Source of the DNA: UMGS1052 sp045580005
GTDB lineage: Bacteria; Bacillota; Clostridia; Oscillospirales; CAG-382
DNA length: 64,000 nucleotides
Assembly (NCBI GenBank): GCA_045580005.1
Contig: JAZNMZ010000061.1
Coordinates: forward strand, 6,804 to 70,803
Direction: 5' to 3'
Each line of letters starts with the position of its first letter. Position 1 is the first letter of the stretch. The translations under genes and the position numbers were made by a program. Positions 9,024-19,707 of this stretch are shown here, one piece after another. Below the pieces are notes generated by a model. The model was given only the letters and a program-made list of their open reading frames with translations, ran no database searches and was not told the origin of the DNA.

Positions 9024-9720
9024 AAGTCTTGCCATTTGGGATGAGAAAGAACTTTTTGAAGAATCCCGCGGATCGGACAAGGGATACAGAGGATATGCAA
9101 AATATATCTTTGAGGGCGAGGGAATAACCCTCCGCGCAGATCGTATGAAGTTCATATCCATCGAGGAGCAGAGAGAGCTTGAGGAACTTTTTATCTTCCT
9201 CAAGAAGCCCGAGGCGGGATTCCTTCTTCGCAGTCTTGCGGATATGACCGTATGTTGCGAGGACAAAATGAACGATCACATCCCCTATTCATTCGACAGA
9301 GAATGCTACGGATTCCGCGTTATAGGGGACGGTATTACTTGGTATATCTCCTGCACCGTCTGGAACGAAAGATGTCACTTTACGATTTATGCTTACGGCA
9401 GAGAAGCGATCAGAAAGCATCTTGCCGGAAAGCGCGGACTTCCCGATTTCTGTCACGGTATTTATCCCTTTACGGGCGAGCAGATAACGATCTGTTTTGG
9501 GGAGCGGAGCTTTCTCCGCTTCCCGCAGTTCGGCGGAAATGTAAGTGTGAACGAGCAGAGAGTAAACGAAGAAAATAAGCGCCTCAAGGTGACAAAGGCA
9601 CAACGGTCTGCTATGGAAAACGGCATCATTTACGGTTGGGACACGCCCGCCGCTAAAGTTGAGAATTATGACAGCGAGGGACGTTACTGTCCCGAAGAAA
9701 AGGAGGGAAAAAGAAAGTGA
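9013..9720 (+). CDS. Hypothetical soluble protein
   Basis: A 235-residue protein. The start at 9013 is chosen over an in-frame ATG at 8989 because AGAGGAG lies 8-10 nt upstream of it. The protein is rich in aromatic residues and cysteines, has no signal peptide or membrane helix, and ends in a charged tail (CPEEKEGKRK). It is translationally coupled to the 74-residue gene before it and lies 25 nt upstream of the giant SNF2-methylase gene. Genes of unknown function in this position are frequent in Firmicutes ICEs. I do not recognise a domain. Confidence 0.6.
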   Translation: MKLESLAIWDEKELFEESRGSDKGYRGYAKYIFEGEGITLRADRMKFISIEEQRELEELFIFLKKPEAGFLLRSLADMTVCCEDKMNDHIPYSFDRECYGFRVIGDGITWYISCTVWNERCHFTIYAYGREAIRKHLAGKRGLPDFCHGIYPFTGEQITICFGERSFLRFPQFGGNVSVNEQRVNEENKRLKVTKAQRSAMENGIIYGWDTPAAKVENYDSEGRYCPEEKEGKRK

Positions 9721-9745
9721 AAACGGAAAGGAAAGGTGAAGATAT

Positions 9746-12700
9746 TTGAGAAAAATAGATGTTGTAACCGAGCTTTACAACAGAACATTGAAGGAGCTTA
9801 CCTCAAGCCCTCGCGCATGGACGGATTTTCTTCATACTGCGGCGTATCAGTACAAGTATTCGTTTTCGGATCAAGTGCTGATCCATGCACAGCGCCCCGG
9901 CGCGATAGCCTGCGCGGAGCTTGAGGTGTGGAACAGATTCGGAAGATGGGTAAACAGAGGATCGCATGGCATTGCGCTAATAAGGGAGCGTGGCAGCCGC
10001 TCATCCCTTACCCATGTTTTCGATCTCAAGGATACACATCACAGAGACGATGTCCCCTTTAACATTTGGGATGCAACTCCCGAAACCTATAGCGATATTT
10101 CGGAAGCACTTGAAAACAGATTCGGACACCTGCCGAAAAGGGACTCATTTGAGAATGCCGTTATCTCTGCCTGCGATAATATCTGCGAGGATAATTATAC
10201 CGACTACTTGGAGAATCTTAAGATGTCCGTCGAGGGCAGTTTTCTTGACGGTTATGACGAAGATAATCTCCGTGTAAATTTTCTGCCCATCCTTAAGTAC
10301 AGCACCGCATATTCGGTACTGACCCGACTCGGATACAGAGGTGAGGACAGCTTGGATAAGGAAGATCTCGCTCCCTTGCGCGAGTTTAACACATCCGATG
10401 TTATCAACATTCTCGGTACTGCATCTGCCGATCTATCGGAACTTTGCTTGCGAGAGATCGAGCGCACAGTTCGAGCATATGAGAAAAACAAAAATCGCAC
10501 ACTTGCGGCAAATGAAAATGTGCGGTATAATGATTCCGAAAATTCAAAAAATCATGAAAAAGGAGAAAAAGACAATGAGCATCGAGAAAATGCTGAATTA
10601 CAAGGCGGACGGGGAAGTTCTGATCCCCGACCTCAAGCTGCCCGAACAGACGAACTATCCCCTCGGGAAGTACGCGAAAATGAGACTCGAATTTCTCAAG
10701 AAGCATCGCAGGGGAACTTACACGACGCTCGTGACTCAGGCGAAGCTGAACGAGCATCTTCACGAGATCGAGGAAGCGGCGAAGATGCAGATCTCCGAGA
10801 GCATATTACAGATGGCACAGAGCCTTGGCGTGACGGAACAGATGAAAGCGGCAGATCAGATGAAGTGGGTACAGATGATGAGCAGCATCAAGCATTCGGC
10901 AGAGGAGGAAGTTTTGAAGAGCTTGATCTACGCTTGAGCGATGAAGATGACCCTTACTACTATGACGGCAAAGGGGTAGATCCCAAATATCTCGATACAG
11001 AAGTAAAGGGCGACAAACCAATGCCCGACGAGCACACAATGATACTCATATTAAGACACGGTGACTACCTGCGTAAGAGCAAGGAAGAAATCGTGTCTTT
11101 TTTGAATTCCGAAGAAGATGAAGCCAAGCGAGCCGTCTTCGTAAGAAAGGCATATGAGATGGGACTTACGGGCGAGTTTTATCGCCCCGGAACAAAGGAA
11201 TATCTCGGTTATCATGTAGAGCCGAGCGGACTTCTTATGTATGAAGGACACTTTTCGAACAATACGACAGAGATCAAATTCACATGGCAGCTTGTAGCCG
11301 ATCTCATTCACGCTCTTGCAAAAGACGGTAAGTATCTTGATGAGCCGAAAGAGAAGATATCGCTATCGCCGTCGGAGATTGAAGGTGCATCGCTTAAGAT
11401 CATCGAGAAACCCGCCGTCAAAACGCGAAATGAATTCACTTTTCCACAGTCCACCATCGACGAGTTCATCCGTATCGGCGGTTGCACGAGAAAAAGCACG
11501 GAGCGAATTTACGGTTATTACCGCAGAGCAAATGATACCGCGGAGAATATTCAATTTTTGAGAGAAGAATATGAAACCGATAATGTAGGACTTGTCATTG
11601 ACGGTCGTAAAATGGCGGCTTCTTGGAATGACGAAGGAGTTACTATCGCCGAGGGCGAGAAAGTGGCCGGTGCTTGGCGAACGGTATTTCTCACTTGGGA
11701 GGATGTGGACAAACGGACACGCGAGCTCATAGAGCTCGGACAGTATATTTCGAGGGCTCAAGCGCAAACGGCAGAATCTATCTATGATGAGTCTGTAGCA
11801 AATAAGATAGCCGATCTGTATAGATATTATTTTAGTGACTTGCCGGATGAAAATAAAACCGCTTCAAGATTTGTTTGGCCGGAAATAACGGATTTTTATA
11901 CAGATATACTTCATGACTTTGATAAAGCGGAAGCTTTGTGCAATGAAATGGAGCGGAATATTAAAATCAAGGAGTCTCGAAACGCAAAGTATGCAAATAT
12001 TAATTCCCCAAGATATGTTCTGATGTTGGCCCGACAGTATTTGAGGGAGCCTATTGAGTTCAAAGAGGCCGATGAGTATTTATTACCGCAGAAGTTTTAT
12101 ATTACTCAAGATAGGATAATGAGCGTTCTTGCGGGACATCATCCGATCAGCGAAGGTAAATTCCGCGTATATTCCTTCTTCCTTAAAAACAAGGATAATA
12201 AAAGCAGGGCGGATTTTTTGAAGAAGGAATACGGCATCGGCGGCAGTTATGACAGCAGAGTGAATAAGGAGTACAACAGCAAGGGACTTTGTATAGGGTA
12301 TAGCAGTATTTTTGTAAATGAAAAAGTGCTGCTGAAATGGACTGATGTTGCAAAAAGGATCGATACCCTCATCCGAGAAGATAAATACTTGAGCAAGGAG
12401 GAACAAAACCTTCTTGATTGGTATGAGAAATGCCAGATCGCAAGTGCTATTCAAGGCTTTTACAGTAATCGCGGAATAGATGTAGAACGTCCGTATAAAT
12501 ATGATGACAAAGCATTTTTTGAGGATAAGAGAAAGGAGCTTCTTTCTCAAATAGATGCCCCCGAAAGGCTTGCGGAGATCTACAAAATGATGTGCGATGT
12601 TTTTGAAACAGACACTCCGGATTCATATAACTATAACTATTATAAAGAGTGCTTGAAGGATGTGAGGGAATATGTAGCAGGGACTTACAACTTGTTTCCT

Positions 12701-15700
12701 TTTTCTCATTACCGCAGGAAGGCCGTTGAAAAAGCAGAAGCATCTACGGAGGAAGTCGCTGAAGAAGATCCCGCGATTGACATTGATCTTGACTCGCTTG
12801 ACTATGATATAAGGCTCGGCACATGGGTCTATATAGACAATGATGAGCTTATCATACAGTCTATAACGAGTGAGGGCGTTGAGCTTGATGACGGCTCGAT
12901 CTTTCCTGTAGAGCTTTCCTTTGATGAATTTCTTGAAAAGCTCCGCTCCAACCCCAAGAACGATCACTTGAAAAAGAGTGAAAATGTTGAGGTACTCGAC
13001 GAGCCCGACCCTTCGAAAGAGAACACCGAGGCGTCCGAAAAGACAGACGAACTTGAAAGAGCAAAGCATCTTATTAACGATTACAGTATGTCTGAATTCG
13101 GATATGAAGATACCTTTGAAGATCTTCATTCTATCGGTATCGGATATACCACAACAGAGGATGATGAGATATCCATTCAAGTCGAAGCCGACCTCATAGA
13201 TTTCAATGTTAAGGTCTATCTCGGCGAAGATCTTGTCGTTACAAGGCAGTACGGATCTCTAAAAGAGCTTAACGATGTTGAACTTGAAAATCTTGATTTT
13301 GATTCTCTTATCTATATTGATGACGAGATCATAGAGGAATACAAGCGGAAACATGTAACTGAAACCGAGATCCCTGCAATGCAGGAAGCACCAAAGCCTA
13401 TTGCCAAACGCGCGGGTGTTAAGTTTCATCCCGAGGTGGATGACGAGGACAGACTCGATCACAAGATCGACGCAAAGGATTTACCTTTGCGTGTGCCGAG
13501 CGATAAATACAGTCGCAATATTCGAGCTATTCGCCTGCTTCATACCCTTGATGAGGAAAACAGACTTGCTACGGAAAGTGAGCAAAAGCTCCTCGCAGAT
13601 TACAGCGGATGGGGAGGTCTTGCAAATTGCTTTGATGAAGGTAACTCAAACTATGAGGAGCTTAAGTCGCTTCTTACCTATGAGGAATATAAAGCGGCAA
13701 GAGAATCGACATTGACTGCATTCTACACACCGCCCGTTGTTATCCAAGCGATATACAAAGCGCTCGCCAATATGGGATTTACTCGAGGCAATATCCTCGA
13801 GCCTTCCTGCGGTGTCGGTAACTTTATGGGACTTTTGCCCGAAAGCATGAGCGAAAGCAGAATATACGGTGTTGAGCTTGACGGTCTTTCGGGTAGGATC
13901 GCGCAACAGCTTTATCAAAAACAAAATATAACCATCGGCGGTTTTGAAGAAACGGTATTTCCCGACAGCTTCTTTGATGTCGCTGTCGGTAATGTTCCTT
14001 TCGGACAGTTCAAGGTCGGGGATAGGAAGTATGATAAGTTCAACTTCCTTATTCACGACTATTTTTTTGCCAAAGCTCTTGACAAGGTTCGACCGGGCGG
14101 AGTAGTTGCTTTCATAACTTCAAAGGGAACTATGGACAAGGAAAATCCCGCAGTAAGAAAGTATATCGCGCAGAGAGCGGAGCTTATAGGCGCTATTCGC
14201 TTGCCAGACAATGCTTTCAAGAGTGCGGGAACAGAGGTCGTTTCGGATATCATCTTCCTACAAAAGAGAGACAGAGTGATCGAAACCGAGCCCGATTGGG
14301 TGCATCTCGGTCAAGATGCAAACGGCATACCAATGAATCAATACTTCGTGGATAACCCCGAAATGATACTCGGAGATATTGTTATGCGTTCAGGCCCATA
14401 CGGCCCCGAACCGACATGCAAGGCTTACGAAGGGCATGACCTCGGTGAACTCCTTTCGGAAGCAGTAAGCAATATTCATGCCGAAATATCCGAGGCGGAT
14501 ATAGCCGAGCTTGAAGAAGATCCGAACAGCATTCCCGCTGACCCCAATGTAAAGAACTACTCATACACCATCGTAGATGGCAATGTTTATTTCCGTCAGG
14601 ACAGCGTTATGAGTAAGGTCGAAACATCTGTCACGGGAGAGAATCGCATAAAGGGCATGATAGGCATAAGAGACACCGTTCGCGAACTTATCGATGCTCA
14701 ACTTAAAGATCTTCCCGATTATACCATAACGGGACTTCGGGAAAAGCTCAATTCACAATACGATGCTTTTACCGCGAAGTACGGCCTTATAAACAGCAGG
14801 GGTAACGAGTCTGCATTTGAGGATGACAGCTCATATTTCCTCCTTTCCTCGCTTGAAATACTTAACGAAGATAAAGGGCTTGAGCGCAAGGCGGATATGT
14901 TCACCAAGCGCACGATCAAGCCCTATGTTAAGATCGAACATGTCGATCTCGCGAGTGAAGCGCTCGCGGTATCACTTTCCGAAAAGGCAGGCATAGATAT
15001 TGAATTTATGTCCGTACTTACGGGCAAGACGGAGGATGAAATATATGAGGAGCTTAAGGGCGTTATCTTCCTAAATCCCGAAGAAAGTGCCATTTTGAAC
15101 AAGCCTAAATACCTTACCGCCGATGAGTACCTCTCGGGCAATGTTCGCGAAAAACTCGCAAGAGCAAGACGAATGGTAGATGAAGGCTTTGAGGAATATT
15201 CGGTCAATGTAGATGCTCTTGAGGCAATTCAACCCAAAGATCTGACCGCGGCCGAGATCGGTATCAAACTCGGAGCAACATGGATACCACCCGAAATAAT
15301 AAAGCAATTCGTGTTTGACCTTTTGTCAACTCCTTCGTGGGCAAGGTGGCACATTGATGTTAAATATCTCCCGCAGACTGCTCAATGGTTCATTACCGAA
15401 AAGTCGAGGGACGACGACAATGTTCGAGCCTTGACCGTTTACGGAACGAGCCGTGTCAACGCATATGAGATCATCGAGGAAACTCTGAATCTCAAAGATG
15501 TAAGGGTACTTGATAAGAAGCTATGCAATGACGGAGTCGAGCGGTATGTATTAAACAAGAAGGAAACCACGGTAGCACAGGGCAAGCAGGAGGAGATCAA
15601 ACGCGCCTTTGAGGAGTGGGCGTGGAAAGACCCCGAGAGGCGTGAAAAGCTCTGCAAGCTTTACAATGAAAAGTTCAATTCCACAAGACCGCGTACTTAT

Positions 15701-18265
15701 GACGGAAGCCATATAAAATACTTCGGTATGAATCCCGAGATCACGCTTCGCAAGCATCAGACCGACGCCGTAGCGAGAATAATGTACGGCGGAAACACTC
15801 TCTTGGGTCATGTAGTAGGCGCAGGTAAGACCTTTACTATGGTCGCGGCGGCGCAGGAAATGAAGAGACTCGGTCTGTGTAATAAGTCTATGTTTGTTGT
15901 TCCGAATCATCTCATTGAACAATGGGCGGCCGAATATCTCCAACTCTATCCGTCGGCCAATATTCTTGTTGCCACAAAGAAAGACTTTGAGAAGAAGAAC
16001 CGAAAGAAGTTCTGCGCAAGGATCGCAACGGGCGATTATGATGCGGTCATCATAGGTCATTCGCAATTTGAAAAGATACCCGTTTCGATCGTAAGACAAC
16101 AGAGGATGCTTCGGGAAGAGATCAACGAAATAGTAAAATGTATGTCGGAACTCAAGGGTCAGCGGGGAGAAAGAATTACCGTAAAGGCACTTGAAAGAAG
16201 CAAAAAACAGCTTGAGCATAAGCTTGAAAAGCTAAACGATCAGACTCGAAAGGACAATGTCGTATGTTTCGAGGAACTCGGAGTTGACCGTCTCTTTGTT
16301 GATGAAGCGCACTTCTACAAGAATCTTTTCTGCTACACCAAGATGCGAAATGTATCGGGAATAGCACAGACCGAAGCGCAGAAGTCTGCCGATCTGTATA
16401 TGAAGTGCCGCTATCTCGATGAAGTTACGGGTAACAAGGGAGTCATCTTTGCAACGGGAACTCCAATATCCAACTCTATGGTTGAGCTTTATACGATGCA
16501 GAGATATTTACAGTATGACGAGCTCAAACGGCGAGGTCTTTCGGCATTTGATGCTTGGGCATCCACCTTCGGTGAAACGATCACGGCAATAGAGCTTGCG
16601 CCCGACGGTAGCGGTTACAGAGCAAAAACGCGCTTTGCGAAGTTCTTCAATATCCCCGAGCTTATGGCAATGTTCAAGCAGGTCGCGGATATCCAAACTG
16701 CGGATATGCTCGATCTTCCCGTCCCGAAAGCAAATTACGGTATCGTAAAAGTTCCCGCTACGGAGATACAGAAGAAACTTGTGGAGTCGTTTGCAAAGAG
16801 AGCGGAGAAAATCCACAATGGGTTGGTAAGCAGCGATGAGGATAATATGCTTCTTGTCACCAATGACGGCAGAAAAGCCGCGCTCGATCAGCGACTTATA
16901 AATCCTATGTTCGACGATGACGAGAACAGCAAGGTAAACGCTTGCGTTCGAGAGATCTACGAAACATGGAAGAACGGCTCTGAAATGAAGCTGACACAGT
17001 TGGTCTTCTGCGACCAATCCACTCCGAAGAACGACGGGAAGTTCAATGTGTATGATGACATCCGCGAAAAGCTCGTAGCATTGGGTATTCCTCGTGATGA
17101 GATAGTATTCATCCATTCCGCCAAGACCGATGCGCAAAAGAAAGAGCTTTTCAAAAAGGTAAGGGCCGGTCAGGTAAGAATACTTATGGGTTCGACCTTC
17201 AAAATGGGCGCAGGTACGAATGTGCAAAGGCTCTTGAAGCGGACGCATGACCTTGACTGTCCGTGGAGACCTTCGGATCTCGAACAGAGAGCGGGAAGGA
17301 TCGTAAGACAAGGCAATCTCAATCCCGAGGTGGATATTTCGAGATATGTAACAGAGGGAACTTTTGATGCTTATCTGTACCAAATGGTAGAAACGAAGCA
17401 GAGATTCATATCGCAGATCATGACTTCCAAAGACCCCGTAAGAAGTGCGGAAGATGTCGATGAAACGGCACTCTCCTATGCGGAGATAAAGGCACTTGCA
17501 AGCGGAAATTCCATGATAATAGAGAAGATGCAGCTTGATGCGGATGTTGCAAAGCTCCGTCTCCAAAGGTCTTCTTACAACTCGGGGATCTTCGATCTTC
17601 AGGACAAGTTAAGCAAGGTGTTCCCCAAGGATATTAAAGAGGAGGAGGCCCGAATTTCGGGCTTGGAGGCGGACATTATAACAGCCCAAGAAAGTACCCA
17701 TCCAAACGAAAAAGGCTTCTCTCCGGCCGTTATAATGGGCGTGGAGTACACTGAAAAGGCCGAGGCCGGCAAGAAAATTCTTGAGGTGTGCAAGCGCATC
17801 ACCAACCCAGAGGCAAGACCTCTCGGAGAGTATCGCGGGTTTCAAATGGAGATCGGATTCGATACAGCACAGAAGGAATTCTTCATTAAGCTCATAGGAA
17901 AGCTCCGATATACGATCTCTCTCGGAAACGATGCAAACGGTATCATTCAAAGACTTGACAACGGTATCGGCAGTTTGCAGGGAAGGCTTGAAAAGTGCCG
18001 CGAAGCTCTTGCAGAGCTTCATAAGCAGGTAAAGATAGCAGAGGAGGAGGTAACAAAGCCTTTCCCGCGCGAGGAGGAGCTTAACGAAAAGTTATCTCGC
18101 CTCGATTATCTCAATTCTCAACTTAATATGGATAGGCGCGAAAATGAGATAGCCGATGAAACTCCCGAACAAGACGGAGCGGACGAAACCGCGCCCGAAG
18201 TCAACGAAGAACCTACCGAAGAAAGAGAAGACAATGAGCGCGATTATGACCGCGACGAGAGGTGA
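9746..18265 (+). CDS. Giant ArdC-like / N6-adenine methylase / SNF2 helicase protein
   Basis: 2,839 residues from a TTG start preceded by aaaggtg. An ArdC-like N-terminal domain covers about 1-115. A hydrophilic linker spans about 275-400, followed by repeated DUF3849/LPD-type modules. A DNA methylase carries motif I EPSCGVGNF near 1350 and a motif IV variant NVPF near 1416. A SNF2-type helicase follows, with Walker A GHVVGAGKTF near 2021, DEAH near 2185 and motif VI EQRAGRIVRQGN near 2511. The family is a hallmark of Firmicutes ICEs and is thought to protect or remodel incoming element DNA against host restriction. The methylase motif NVPF differs from the usual NPPF. Codons 277-397 are also read in another frame as tnpV. 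Confidence 0.9.
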   Translation: MRKIDVVTELYNRTLKELTSSPRAWTDFLHTAAYQYKYSFSDQVLIHAQRPGAIACAELEVWNRFGRWVNRGSHGIALIRERGSRSSLTHVFDLKDTHHRDDVPFNIWDATPETYSDISEALENRFGHLPKRDSFENAVISACDNICEDNYTDYLENLKMSVEGSFLDGYDEDNLRVNFLPILKYSTAYSVLTRLGYRGEDSLDKEDLAPLREFNTSDVINILGTASADLSELCLREIERTVRAYEKNKNRTLAANENVRYNDSENSKNHEKGEKDNEHRENAELQGGRGSSDPRPQAARTDELSPREVRENETRISQEASQGNLHDARDSGEAERASSRDRGSGEDADLREHITDGTEPWRDGTDESGRSDEVGTDDEQHQAFGRGGSFEELDLRLSDEDDPYYYDGKGVDPKYLDTEVKGDKPMPDEHTMILILRHGDYLRKSKEEIVSFLNSEEDEAKRAVFVRKAYEMGLTGEFYRPGTKEYLGYHVEPSGLLMYEGHFSNNTTEIKFTWQLVADLIHALAKDGKYLDEPKEKISLSPSEIEGASLKIIEKPAVKTRNEFTFPQSTIDEFIRIGGCTRKSTERIYGYYRRANDTAENIQFLREEYETDNVGLVIDGRKMAASWNDEGVTIAEGEKVAGAWRTVFLTWEDVDKRTRELIELGQYISRAQAQTAESIYDESVANKIADLYRYYFSDLPDENKTASRFVWPEITDFYTDILHDFDKAEALCNEMERNIKIKESRNAKYANINSPRYVLMLARQYLREPIEFKEADEYLLPQKFYITQDRIMSVLAGHHPISEGKFRVYSFFLKNKDNKSRADFLKKEYGIGGSYDSRVNKEYNSKGLCIGYSSIFVNEKVLLKWTDVAKRIDTLIREDKYLSKEEQNLLDWYEKCQIASAIQGFYSNRGIDVERPYKYDDKAFFEDKRKELLSQIDAPERLAEIYKMMCDVFETDTPDSYNYNYYKECLKDVREYVAGTYNLFPFSHYRRKAVEKAEASTEEVAEEDPAIDIDLDSLDYDIRLGTWVYIDNDELIIQSITSEGVELDDGSIFPVELSFDEFLEKLRSNPKNDHLKKSENVEVLDEPDPSKENTEASEKTDELERAKHLINDYSMSEFGYEDTFEDLHSIGIGYTTTEDDEISIQVEADLIDFNVKVYLGEDLVVTRQYGSLKELNDVELENLDFDSLIYIDDEIIEEYKRKHVTETEIPAMQEAPKPIAKRAGVKFHPEVDDEDRLDHKIDAKDLPLRVPSDKYSRNIRAIRLLHTLDEENRLATESEQKLLADYSGWGGLANCFDEGNSNYEELKSLLTYEEYKAARESTLTAFYTPPVVIQAIYKALANMGFTRGNILEPSCGVGNFMGLLPESMSESRIYGVELDGLSGRIAQQLYQKQNITIGGFEETVFPDSFFDVAVGNVPFGQFKVGDRKYDKFNFLIHDYFFAKALDKVRPGGVVAFITSKGTMDKENPAVRKYIAQRAELIGAIRLPDNAFKSAGTEVVSDIIFLQKRDRVIETEPDWVHLGQDANGIPMNQYFVDNPEMILGDIVMRSGPYGPEPTCKAYEGHDLGELLSEAVSNIHAEISEADIAELEEDPNSIPADPNVKNYSYTIVDGNVYFRQDSVMSKVETSVTGENRIKGMIGIRDTVRELIDAQLKDLPDYTITGLREKLNSQYDAFTAKYGLINSRGNESAFEDDSSYFLLSSLEILNEDKGLERKADMFTKRTIKPYVKIEHVDLASEALAVSLSEKAGIDIEFMSVLTGKTEDEIYEELKGVIFLNPEESAILNKPKYLTADEYLSGNVREKLARARRMVDEGFEEYSVNVDALEAIQPKDLTAAEIGIKLGATWIPPEIIKQFVFDLLSTPSWARWHIDVKYLPQTAQWFITEKSRDDDNVRALTVYGTSRVNAYEIIEETLNLKDVRVLDKKLCNDGVERYVLNKKETTVAQGKQEEIKRAFEEWAWKDPERREKLCKLYNEKFNSTRPRTYDGSHIKYFGMNPEITLRKHQTDAVARIMYGGNTLLGHVVGAGKTFTMVAAAQEMKRLGLCNKSMFVVPNHLIEQWAAEYLQLYPSANILVATKKDFEKKNRKKFCARIATGDYDAVIIGHSQFEKIPVSIVRQQRMLREEINEIVKCMSELKGQRGERITVKALERSKKQLEHKLEKLNDQTRKDNVVCFEELGVDRLFVDEAHFYKNLFCYTKMRNVSGIAQTEAQKSADLYMKCRYLDEVTGNKGVIFATGTPISNSMVELYTMQRYLQYDELKRRGLSAFDAWASTFGETITAIELAPDGSGYRAKTRFAKFFNIPELMAMFKQVADIQTADMLDLPVPKANYGIVKVPATEIQKKLVESFAKRAEKIHNGLVSSDEDNMLLVTNDGRKAALDQRLINPMFDDDENSKVNACVREIYETWKNGSEMKLTQLVFCDQSTPKNDGKFNVYDDIREKLVALGIPRDEIVFIHSAKTDAQKKELFKKVRAGQVRILMGSTFKMGAGTNVQRLLKRTHDLDCPWRPSDLEQRAGRIVRQGNLNPEVDISRYVTEGTFDAYLYQMVETKQRFISQIMTSKDPVRSAEDVDETALSYAEIKALASGNSMIIEKMQLDADVAKLRLQRSSYNSGIFDLQDKLSKVFPKDIKEEEARISGLEADIITAQESTHPNEKGFSPAVIMGVEYTEKAEAGKKILEVCKRITNPEARPLGEYRGFQMEIGFDTAQKEFFIKLIGKLRYTISLGNDANGIIQRLDNGIGSLQGRLEKCREALAELHKQVKIAEEEVTKPFPREEELNEKLSRLDYLNSQLNMDRRENEIADETPEQDGADETAPEVNEEPTEEREDNERDYDRDER
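10575..10937 (+). CDS. tnpV: TnpV-family protein, nested out of frame inside the SNF2-methylase gene
   Basis: A 120-residue protein in a different frame from the surrounding giant gene. It carries the TnpV pattern: GEVLIPDLKLPE near the start, KHRRGTYTTLVTQAKLN in the middle, GVTEQMKAADQMKWVQMM, and a terminal EVLKSLIYA. It has its own ribosome site (AGGAG at 10561-10565, 9 nt before the ATG). In the giant frame the same bases encode a disordered linker rich in D, E, R, G and S, as expected when the other frame is the constrained one. TnpV proteins are small accessory proteins named from Tn4451; their biochemical role is not established. The family call rests on memory of these motifs. Confidence 0.8.
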   Translation: MSIEKMLNYKADGEVLIPDLKLPEQTNYPLGKYAKMRLEFLKKHRRGTYTTLVTQAKLNEHLHEIEEAAKMQISESILQMAQSLGVTEQMKAADQMKWVQMMSSIKHSAEEEVLKSLIYA

Positions 18266-18393
18266 AAAACCATATAGACTCATTTTGGCAAGCAGAAAAG
18301 GACGCTTCGGAAAAGCATTATGCGGGGAAAACTACCGTCAATGGTCTGATTTCATTTTGTTCAAAAAATATATGCTATTATGAGAATAACACC

Positions 18394-18422
18394 TTGACAA
18401 AAAGCAAATATTATGATAAAAT
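18394..18422 (+). promoter_or_regulatory. Sigma-A type promoter for the DUF4143 ATPase gene
   Basis: TTGACA at 18394-18399 and TAAAAT at 18417-18422 are separated by 17 nt. A loosely palindromic ATGATAA...TTATCAT follows just downstream and could be an operator. The ATPase gene has its own AAGGAGG ribosome site at about 18451. Confidence 0.6.
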
Positions 18423-18463
18423 ATGATAAATCATAGATTATCATAAAATTCAAGGAGGACACT

Positions 18464-19690
18464 ATGGCATATATCACACGAGAGCTTGAAAGAAAGTTCT
18501 TGAAGCTCAATGATTTTTTTAAGGTCATTCTTGTGACGGGAGCAAGACAGGTCGGCAAAACAACGATGATGAAGCACTTGGCAGAAGGAACGGACAGAAC
18601 TTATGTAACGATGGACAATTCAATGGCAAGGGCGCTTGCGCAGTCCGATCCTGTTCTGTTCTTCCAAACCTACAAGCCGCCGATCCTCATTGATGAGGTG
18701 CAGAAGGCTCCCGAGCTTTTTGAGCAGATCAAGGTCATTTGCGACGAGAGTGACGAAAAGGGTCTGATATGGCTGACGGGTTCACAACAGTACAAGATGA
18801 TGGAAAAGGTGCGTGAGACGCTTGCCGGAAGAATAGGAATTCTTGAACTGTACAGCCTATCGGCAAGAGAGAAGGCAGGACTTGTATTTGATGCGGAGTT
18901 GGATTTTTCACTTGCCACCTTACAAGCAAGGCAACGCAGTCTTCCCAAGAATGATGTTGTGCAGGTGTTCAATCACATTTGGGAGGGCGGTATGCCGCAG
19001 GTGCAGGGTGTTGATGACGAGCTTCGGCAAGAGTATTTTAATTCCTATATTGACACTTATCTTATGCGTGATGTTGCCGAAGCGGGAGGCATTACCGATG
19101 CTGTACGCTTCCGCAAATTCCTTGTCGGCTGTGCCTCGCTTGTTTCGGAGCAGGTCAATTATACAACACTTGCCGAATCTGCCGATATCGCACAGTCAAC
19201 TGCAAAGGAATGGTTGAGGGTTCTTGTAGGACTGCATATAGTCTATTTGCTCGCGCCTTATTCAAACAATGAATTAAAGCGACTCAGCAAAACACCGAAG
19301 CTCTATTTCTGCGATACGGGACTTTGTGCATTCCTCTCCATGTGGCTGACCGCAGACACATTGAGAAACGGTGCGGCAAACGGACATTACTATGAGAACT
19401 ATGTAGTAATGGAGCTTGTGAAGAATTACGCCTATGCAAAGTCTAAAGTCAACATCACTTATTTCAGAGATTCCAACGCAAAGGAAATAGATGTCTTCGT
19501 TGAAGAAAACAATATTATTCACCCGCTCGAGATCAAAAAGAGTGCGTCCCCAGATCGCCGAGAAGTCAAGAAATACAGCGTGATCGACAAGGCATCCCTG
19601 ATTCGAGGAAATGGCGGCATCATTTGCATGTGCGAAGAACCGATACCGATCGATGCGGATAACTGTTTTATCCCGAGTAATCTGATCTAA
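18464..19690 (+). CDS. AAA_14 / DUF4143 ATP-binding protein
   Basis: A 408-residue protein with a Walker A motif (TGARQVGKTT at about 24-33), a Walker B-like ILIDEVQKAPE near 70, sensor-like WLTGSQQ near 105, and a C-terminal DUF4143 domain with the nuclease-like pattern YFRDSNAKEIDVFVEE...LEIKKS. This family is widespread in gut anaerobes, often encoded alone, and its cellular role is not settled; a link to mobile-element maintenance or defence is suspected. Here it has its own promoter and terminator, so it behaves as an independent cargo gene inside the element backbone. Confidence 0.9.
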   Translation: MAYITRELERKFLKLNDFFKVILVTGARQVGKTTMMKHLAEGTDRTYVTMDNSMARALAQSDPVLFFQTYKPPILIDEVQKAPELFEQIKVICDESDEKGLIWLTGSQQYKMMEKVRETLAGRIGILELYSLSAREKAGLVFDAELDFSLATLQARQRSLPKNDVVQVFNHIWEGGMPQVQGVDDELRQEYFNSYIDTYLMRDVAEAGGITDAVRFRKFLVGCASLVSEQVNYTTLAESADIAQSTAKEWLRVLVGLHIVYLLAPYSNNELKRLSKTPKLYFCDTGLCAFLSMWLTADTLRNGAANGHYYENYVVMELVKNYAYAKSKVNITYFRDSNAKEIDVFVEENNIIHPLEIKKSASPDRREVKKYSVIDKASLIRGNGGIICMCEEPIPIDADNCFIPSNLI

Positions 19691-19707
19691 CCGAATACAA
19701 ACAAAAT

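Noticed and set aside
15551..17566. Long minus-strand frames (222 and 352 codons) inside the SNF2-methylase gene
   Set aside because: No ribosome sites or domains; the plus-strand frame has clear helicase motifs over the same bases.
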